This document shows positions 6,287 to 6,312 of a stretch of 6,312 nucleotides of DNA, in pieces. This DNA is from Pseudomonadota bacterium. Its GTDB lineage: Bacteria; Pseudomonadota; Alphaproteobacteria; Rhizobiales; Rhizobiaceae. The notes under the pieces are model-generated. The model did no database searches, had not been told where the DNA came from, and worked only from the letters and a program-made list of their open reading frames with translations. The DNA is taken from assembly GCA_023428515.1 (NCBI GenBank), contig JAEYXI010000491.1, positions 1-6,312 of the forward strand, in the 5' to 3' direction. The position numbers and the translations under genes were made by a program. How positions within the stretch are numbered: the first letter of the stretch is position 1; each line of letters starts with the position of its first letter.

Positions 6287-6312
6287 AAAAACGGCCCTGC
6301 CGCATGGACAGG
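6287..6312 (-). terminator. Possible intrinsic terminator of an upstream gene, cut by the window end
   Basis: On the minus strand CCTG (6312-6309) can pair with CAGG (6299-6296), and five T residues (6291-6287) follow a GCC-rich stretch. The left arm runs off the window, so the stem may be longer than the four visible pairs. An alternative is the small CGGC-AGG-GCCG stem directly before the T-run. It would end a minus-strand gene beyond the window. Confidence 0.3.

Noticed and set aside
1..6312. CRISPR arrays, tRNA or rRNA genes, insertion sequences, attachment sites
   Set aside because: No regularly spaced repeats, no cloverleaf or rRNA sequence, no transposase and no terminal repeats were seen on either strand.

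Overview
The window is a high-GC segment of a polysaccharide-export locus. The organism is most likely an alphaproteobacterium of the Rhizobiales. This is inferred from the rhizobial style of the UDP-glucose dehydrogenase and glucose-1-phosphate uridylyltransferase, the ExoP-like 770-residue co-polymerase/kinase, and overall codon use; no rRNA or other marker confirms it. All five recognisable genes lie on the minus strand, so transcription runs from high to low coordinates.

Layout in transcription order. The upstream edge (6194-6312) holds no gene. It has a possible terminator cut by the window end and a short inverted repeat. A membrane-anchored family 2 glycosyltransferase follows (6193-5045, GTG start). 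Next is a 217-245 bp less GC-rich intergenic region (4828-5044) containing a TTGCACTGCA box, an inverted repeat GTATTC-N11-GAATAC and a perfect hairpin close to the next start. Then come a Wzc/ExoP-type polysaccharide co-polymerase fused to a BY-kinase (4800-2488), a PPP-type metallophosphatase 34 bp behind it (2453-1701), UDP-glucose 6-dehydrogenase (1596-241), and the first 42 codons of galU/exoN (128-1), cut by the window start. A second TTGCACTGCA box lies in the 112 bp gap before galU.

Functionally the genes fit together. GalU makes UDP-glucose and Ugd oxidises it to UDP-glucuronate. The glycosyltransferase would use an activated sugar at the membrane, and the co-polymerase/kinase controls chain length and export. 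The phosphatase sits where a cognate kinase phosphatase would be expected. The likely product is an acidic exopolysaccharide containing uronic acid. Wza, Wzx, Wzy and a Wzb-type phosphatase are not in this window.

The two points most worth following are the pairing of a BY-kinase with a PPP-family phosphatase, and a 16-nt motif shared (14/16) between the control regions of the kinase gene and galU. The motif resembles the PhaR/AniA operator, which would tie exopolysaccharide supply and export to carbon-storage control.
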